Source of the DNA: Phycisphaerae bacterium
Lineage (GTDB): Bacteria > Planctomycetota > Phycisphaerae > Tepidisphaerales > Tepidisphaeraceae
DNA: 33,293 nt
Reading direction: 5' to 3'
Assembly: GCA_025924315.1 (NCBI GenBank)
Contig: JAICIO010000059.1
Location: forward strand, 1 to 33,293
The notes under the pieces are model-generated. The model was not told where the DNA came from, searched no databases, and worked only from the letters and a program-made list of their open reading frames with translations. Position numbers and translations under genes: made by a program. Positions 29,754 to 33,293 of this stretch are shown piece after piece. The stretch's first letter is position 1. The number at the start of each line of letters is the position of its first letter.

Positions 29754-30707
29754 TTGCGTATTCCATTCTTTGAAGAGGTTGCTCAGGCGAAGCGAGTGCT
29801 CATCGCCGGAGCGGGCGGTGGGTTCGACGTCTTCAGCGGGCTGCCGTTGTATTTTTCGTTGCAGTCCGAAGGCAAGGAGGTGTTCCTCGCCAATCTGTCG
29901 TTTTCGAATCTTCCGCCAAGCGCTGGGCGCCATCTGACGCGGGCGCTCGTCCAGGTCACAGCCGATTCATACGGATCGGCGAGCTACTTTCCCGAGAAGC
30001 ATCTCTCGCAATGGTTTCGCGACCGTGGATCGGAGGTGCCGATTTACTCATTCCACCGAACCGGTGTCGCGCCAATCGTGCGCAGCTACAAGGTTCTTCA
30101 GGAGGAACTGAACTTTGACACGCTGATCCTCGTCGATGGTGGGACCGACAGCCTGATGCGCGGCGATGAAGCCGGCATCGGCACGCCAGAAGAGGATCTG
30201 ACCTCCATCGTTGCGGGCAACAGCCTCGACGACGCGCTCGTCCCGCGAAAGTATCTCGTCTGTCTTGGCTTCGGAGTGGATTCCTTCCACGGGGTTTGCC
30301 ACGCCGATGTGCTCGAAGCAGTCGCAAGACTTTCGGCCGACGGTGGATATCTCGGCGCGTATTCCCTCACGCTCGATATGCCTGAAGTTCAGGAATTCCG
30401 CGCCGCGACGCACTACGTTCAACAGCGAACGCCGGATCGAGAAAGCATCGTCTGTTCATCGATCATTTCCGCGATTGAAGGGCGGTTCGGAGATCATCAC
30501 GCCACCACGCGTACTGAAGGCAGCGAACTGTTCATCAATCCGTTGATGTCGATGTACTGGTGCTTTCGATTGGGCAATGTCGCGCGGCAGAATCTTTATC
30601 TTGATCGCATCGTCGATACCGAAGAATACTTCGATCTGTCGCGGACGATTGAGCGGTTTCGCATGCAACTCGCGAGAACCGGCCCGCGGCGTACGCTGCC
30701 GATGTAG
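29754..30707 (+). CDS. DUF1152 family protein
   Basis: A 317-residue protein of the DUF1152 family (function unknown; present in archaea and bacteria). Conserved blocks: VLIAGAGGGFDVFSGLPLYF with a nucleotide-binding-like glycine loop near residue 20, NLSFSNLP, TLILVDGGTDSLMRGDEAGI, GTPEEDLTSI and LVCLGFGVDSFHGVCHADVL. The TTG start at 29754 is preferred because it begins just before the first strand, though the ribosome site (a G-run) is not good. Length fits the family. A single gene, with the strongest promoter candidate of the window following before the next gene, so it is probably not in an operon with YnbC. Confidence 0.85.
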   Translation: MRIPFFEEVAQAKRVLIAGAGGGFDVFSGLPLYFSLQSEGKEVFLANLSFSNLPPSAGRHLTRALVQVTADSYGSASYFPEKHLSQWFRDRGSEVPIYSFHRTGVAPIVRSYKVLQEELNFDTLILVDGGTDSLMRGDEAGIGTPEEDLTSIVAGNSLDDALVPRKYLVCLGFGVDSFHGVCHADVLEAVARLSADGGYLGAYSLTLDMPEVQEFRAATHYVQQRTPDRESIVCSSIISAIEGRFGDHHATTRTEGSELFINPLMSMYWCFRLGNVARQNLYLDRIVDTEEYFDLSRTIERFRMQLARTGPRRTLPM

Positions 30708-30729
30708 CCGCGGCGCCCCCACATTGTCA

Positions 30730-30759
30730 TTGACCGCTTCTCTAAAGTTACTGTATGCT
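30730..30759 (+). promoter_or_regulatory. Sigma-70-type promoter candidate
   Basis: TTGACC (30730-30735), an 18-base spacer, TATGCT (30754-30759). Each box is close to consensus. GGAGG (30769-30773) and the ATG at 30780 follow, giving a short leader. Confidence 0.5.
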
Positions 30760-30779
30760 AACCTCAATGGAGGTCGGTT

Positions 30780-32555
30780 ATGACGGCGACAGCGACGATG
30801 GTGAGTAGGGTCGTGCAATCGGCTGACGACACGGCCGACCTTCGCAGTTTCGTCAGCCACGATGGCATCGAGCTGAAGTATCGGGCGTGGTTGCCGGCTC
30901 AGCAGGCGACGCGCGCGATTCTTCTGGTTCATCGGGGGCATGAGCATTCCGGCCGGCTTGCGGAGCTGGCGGAAGCGCTTCGCGATGAGCGGACCGCAAT
31001 CTTCGCCTGGGATGCACGCGGGCACGGGCTTTCGCCCGGCGAGCGCGGATGGGCCGCGAGCTTCGCCGACGTCGTTCGCGATCTCGATCGCTTCGCCCGG
31101 CATGTCGAGCGAGAACATTCGGTCGCCATCGAGGACATGGCGATCGTGGGCCACAGCGTTGGCGCGGTCACCGTTGCGGCGTGGGTGCACGATTATGCGC
31201 CGCCGGTTCGCGCAATGGTGCTCGTCACGCCGGCATTTCGCGTGAAGCTGTATGTGCCTCTCGCCCTCCCGTCGCTGCGCGCGCTCAACCTCGTCAAGAA
31301 AAAGGCCTTCATCAAAAGCTACGTGCGCTCAAAGGTGCTGACCCACGATCCAATTGAGCAGAAACGGTACGACGACGATCCGCTGATCTCGAAGCAGATC
31401 GCGGTGAATATTCTCATCGACCTGTACGACACCGCCACGCGATTGATCGACGACGCCGGCGCGATCGTCACGCCGACGCTCGTTCAGTCCGCGGGGTCGG
31501 ATTGGGTGGTGAAGACGGACGCGCAGCAACGGTTCTTTGCGCGGCTGTCGTCGCCGCTGAAGGAGCATCGCAGCTATCCGGGCTTTTATCACGCGCTGCT
31601 GCATGAGAAGGATCGGGCCAAGCCGATCGAGGATATTCGTGTCTTCATTGAGCGAGCGTTTGAACAGCCGACGGATCGATCGTCGCAGCTTCGCGCGGAT
31701 CAATCGGGATACACGTTCGACGAATACGAGCGATTGAAACGCCCGCTGTCGGCGCTGAGGCCGGCGAAGGTTTCGTTCGCGATCCAGCGCGTCGCGATGA
31801 AGACGCTGCTGCGGCTGAGCAAGGGCGTGCGAATTGGCTGGCGGCATGGGTTCGATTCCGGCCAATCGCTCGACCACGTATATCTGAATCGGGCGGAGGG
31901 AATCACGCCGCTCGGCAAGTTGATCGACCGCAGCTATCTCAACGCGATCGGTTGGCGAGGAATTCGTCAGCGGAAGATCAATTTGCAAAGTGCTCTGAGA
32001 GAGACGATCGGCGCGCTGGAGAACGGTTCGCCGATGCACATTGTCGACATCGCCGCGGGGCCGGGACGGTATCTGCTGGAGGTCCTGAGGGAGCATCCGT
32101 GTGCAACGGCGACATTGCGCGATTGCAGCGAGAGCGGTTTATCGGCGGGGCGAATGCTCGCGAAGGCGTTGGGCGTCACGAATGCGACCTATGAAGTCGG
32201 CGACGCGTTCAGTTTCGATTCGCTCACCGCGATGAAGCCTTCGCCGGACATCGTCATCCTCTCAGGTTTATATGAGCTTTTTCCAGACAACGCGCTTGTG
32301 CTGGAATCGCTGCGGGGCATTGCCGCGGCGCTCAAGCCCGGCGGTCGACTCATTTACACCGGTCAGCCGTGGCATCCGCAGGTCGAAATGATCGCTCGCG
32401 TGCTTCCCAATCGCGATGGGAAGCCGTGGATTATGCGCCGGCGCACACAGCGCGAGCTCGATCAGCTCGTCCAATCGGTCGGCTTCAAGAAGCTCGACAT
32501 GAAGACCGACAACTTCGGCATCTTCACCGTGTCGACGGCAGTGAAAGCCGCATGA
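30780..32555 (+). CDS. ynbC: Bifunctional alpha/beta hydrolase - SAM methyltransferase (YnbC-like)
   Basis: A 591-residue fusion. The N-terminal half (about 20-300) is a monoacylglycerol-lipase-like alpha/beta hydrolase: LVHRGHEHSGR, DARGHGLSPGERG, and nucleophile Ser126 in VGHSVGAV; a late His in YPGFYHALLHE completes the site. The C-terminal part (about 360-590) is a class I SAM methyltransferase, with the SAM-binding loop VDIAAGPGRY (422-431) and LKPGGRLIYTGQPWHP. This architecture and size match E. coli YnbC, which sits with ynbA (CDP-alcohol transferase), ynbB (CDP-DAG synthase) and ynbD (PAP2 phosphatase). Here a PAP2 gene follows, so a role in a lipid pathway is likely. GGAGG precedes the ATG. 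Confidence 0.9.
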   Translation: MTATATMVSRVVQSADDTADLRSFVSHDGIELKYRAWLPAQQATRAILLVHRGHEHSGRLAELAEALRDERTAIFAWDARGHGLSPGERGWAASFADVVRDLDRFARHVEREHSVAIEDMAIVGHSVGAVTVAAWVHDYAPPVRAMVLVTPAFRVKLYVPLALPSLRALNLVKKKAFIKSYVRSKVLTHDPIEQKRYDDDPLISKQIAVNILIDLYDTATRLIDDAGAIVTPTLVQSAGSDWVVKTDAQQRFFARLSSPLKEHRSYPGFYHALLHEKDRAKPIEDIRVFIERAFEQPTDRSSQLRADQSGYTFDEYERLKRPLSALRPAKVSFAIQRVAMKTLLRLSKGVRIGWRHGFDSGQSLDHVYLNRAEGITPLGKLIDRSYLNAIGWRGIRQRKINLQSALRETIGALENGSPMHIVDIAAGPGRYLLEVLREHPCATATLRDCSESGLSAGRMLAKALGVTNATYEVGDAFSFDSLTAMKPSPDIVILSGLYELFPDNALVLESLRGIAAALKPGGRLIYTGQPWHPQVEMIARVLPNRDGKPWIMRRRTQRELDQLVQSVGFKKLDMKTDNFGIFTVSTAVKAA

Positions 32556-32565
32556 AACCATTGTT

Positions 32566-32637
32566 GGGAGGGCGAGGCTCCCGCCGAGCCGTCGTCGCGC
32601 GATTCACGGAACGGCTCGGCGGGTCCCTCGCCCTCCC
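32566..32637. repeat. Inverted repeat, family D copy 2
   Basis: Left arm GGGAGGGCGAGGCTCCCGCC (from 32566 to 32591) and right arm 32612-32637 pair at 24 of 26 positions. The right arm resembles 33-57 at the start of the window. It lies between ynbC and the PAP2 gene, whose ATG is at 32661. Confidence 0.9.
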
Positions 32638-32660
32638 GTCGCGCGGTTTGAGCAAACGTT

Positions 32661-33293
32661 ATGGACCGCCATCCATTGTTCTTCACCGAAGAGCGCCGCC
32701 GATTGTTCCCGCGCGCTCTCTTCTGGGCGGTCTTCTGCTCCGCGTATTTCATGATCGTCTACGGCTGGTGCAACAACTTCACGCATGCGCGTTACCTGGC
32801 CGGCGAACATATTCCGTCGTTTTACTTCGACTGGGAAAAGCGCATTCCGCTGATTCCGATCTTCATCATCCCGTACATGTCGATCGACCTGTTCTTCTTC
32901 GCGTCGCCATTTCTCTGCACCGATCTCGGCGAGCTGCGCACGCACGGGAAACGACTGCTCCTGGCGATCACGTTCGCCGGGGTGTGCTTTGTCGTGTTTC
33001 CGTTGCGATACGGTTTCGTCCGCCCGGAAGTGGGCGGCGTCTTTGGCCCGATCTTCAAGTTTCTCCACGGGTTCGATCGCCCGTACAACCTCGCGCCCTC
33101 GCTGCACATTGCGCTGCGGTCGCTCATCTGGATGGTTTACGTGCGGCACACGCGCACAATCCTGCGCTGGTCGAGCCGCGTGTGGTTTCTGCTGATCGGC
33201 CTATCAACCTTGTTCGTCATGCAGCATCACGTGATCGATCTCGTCAGTGGTCAGCTGCTCGCGATGCTCTGCTTCTATGCGATTCCGGATCCG
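32661..33293 (+). CDS. ynbD: PAP2-family membrane phosphatase (YnbD-like), 3' end missing
   Basis: An uninterrupted reading frame from ATG 32661 to the window edge (211 codons, no stop), starting MDRHPLFFTEERRRLFPRAL. It is an integral membrane protein with about five hydrophobic segments seen so far. The PAP2 active site is present: FVRPE (end of motif C1), PSLHIAL with catalytic His (C2), and HHVIDLVSG (C3). E. coli YnbD joins such a PAP2 domain to a dual-specificity phosphatase; the second domain, if present, is outside the window. It is spaced from ynbC by a family D repeat only, and probably belongs to the same lipid or inositol-phosphate-like pathway. Confidence 0.85.
   Translation, partial: MDRHPLFFTEERRRLFPRALFWAVFCSAYFMIVYGWCNNFTHARYLAGEHIPSFYFDWEKRIPLIPIFIIPYMSIDLFFFASPFLCTDLGELRTHGKRLLLAITFAGVCFVVFPLRYGFVRPEVGGVFGPIFKFLHGFDRPYNLAPSLHIALRSLIWMVYVRHTRTILRWSSRVWFLLIGLSTLFVMQHHVIDLVSGQLLAMLCFYAIPDP

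Overview
The window looks like a chromosomal segment of a planctomycete, most likely of the Phycisphaerae/Tepidisphaera type. The evidence is GC-rich coding sequence, an ECF sigma factor of the planctomycete kind next to a transmembrane Ser/Thr kinase with a PA14 domain, secreted proteins with Pro/Thr/Ala linkers after the signal peptide, a one-piece tmRNA, and very many long inverted repeats between genes. This placement is inference from gene content; there is no rRNA or marker gene to confirm it.

Layout. 1-5.9 kb holds housekeeping and signalling genes: an SRAP (YedK-type) abasic-site protein, a receiver-GGDEF-EAL protein, a DUF1015 protein (minus strand), a GNAT acetyltransferase and ispH. 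6.0-10.2 kb is a complete dTDP-L-rhamnose set (rfbC, rfbA, rfbB, rfbD) with an SSAT-like acetyltransferase gene overlapping rfbD. 10.3-11.1 kb has an HNH protein overlapping a frameshifted HD-domain gene. 11.06-11.70 kb is the largest gene-free stretch; it holds a long inverted repeat, a minus-strand terminator that implies an unannotated minus-strand RNA, and DnaA-box-like 9-mers. 11.7-15.5 kb carries an HldD-like sugar epimerase and then a radical-SAM/HhH protein paired with a DUF4130-UdgX fusion, probably a DNA repair or modification pair.

15.8-20.9 kb has a membrane O-acyltransferase divergent from two tandem, overlapping, paralogous secreted clan-A-like glycoside hydrolases. 21.0-26.1 kb has the ECF sigma factor, the PA14 receptor kinase, a small secreted His-rich protein, a membrane-anchored ankyrin protein and a secreted protein with a C-type-lectin-like domain. 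26.1-28.2 kb has a small membrane protein overlapping a PhyH-type dioxygenase, the tmRNA gene (ssrA) and a GIY-YIG protein. 28.2-33.3 kb has an ankyrin-repeat protein (minus), a DUF1152 protein, a YnbC-like hydrolase-methyltransferase fusion, and the start of a PAP2 membrane phosphatase cut by the window end.

Two themes tie the window together. One is cell-surface carbohydrate work: rhamnose, heptose epimerase, acyltransferase, hydrolases, lectin and PA14 domains. The other is repeats: at least nine separable families of long inverted repeats lie in almost every intergenic gap. One family shows compensatory base changes in its hairpin and supplies the stop codons of two genes.
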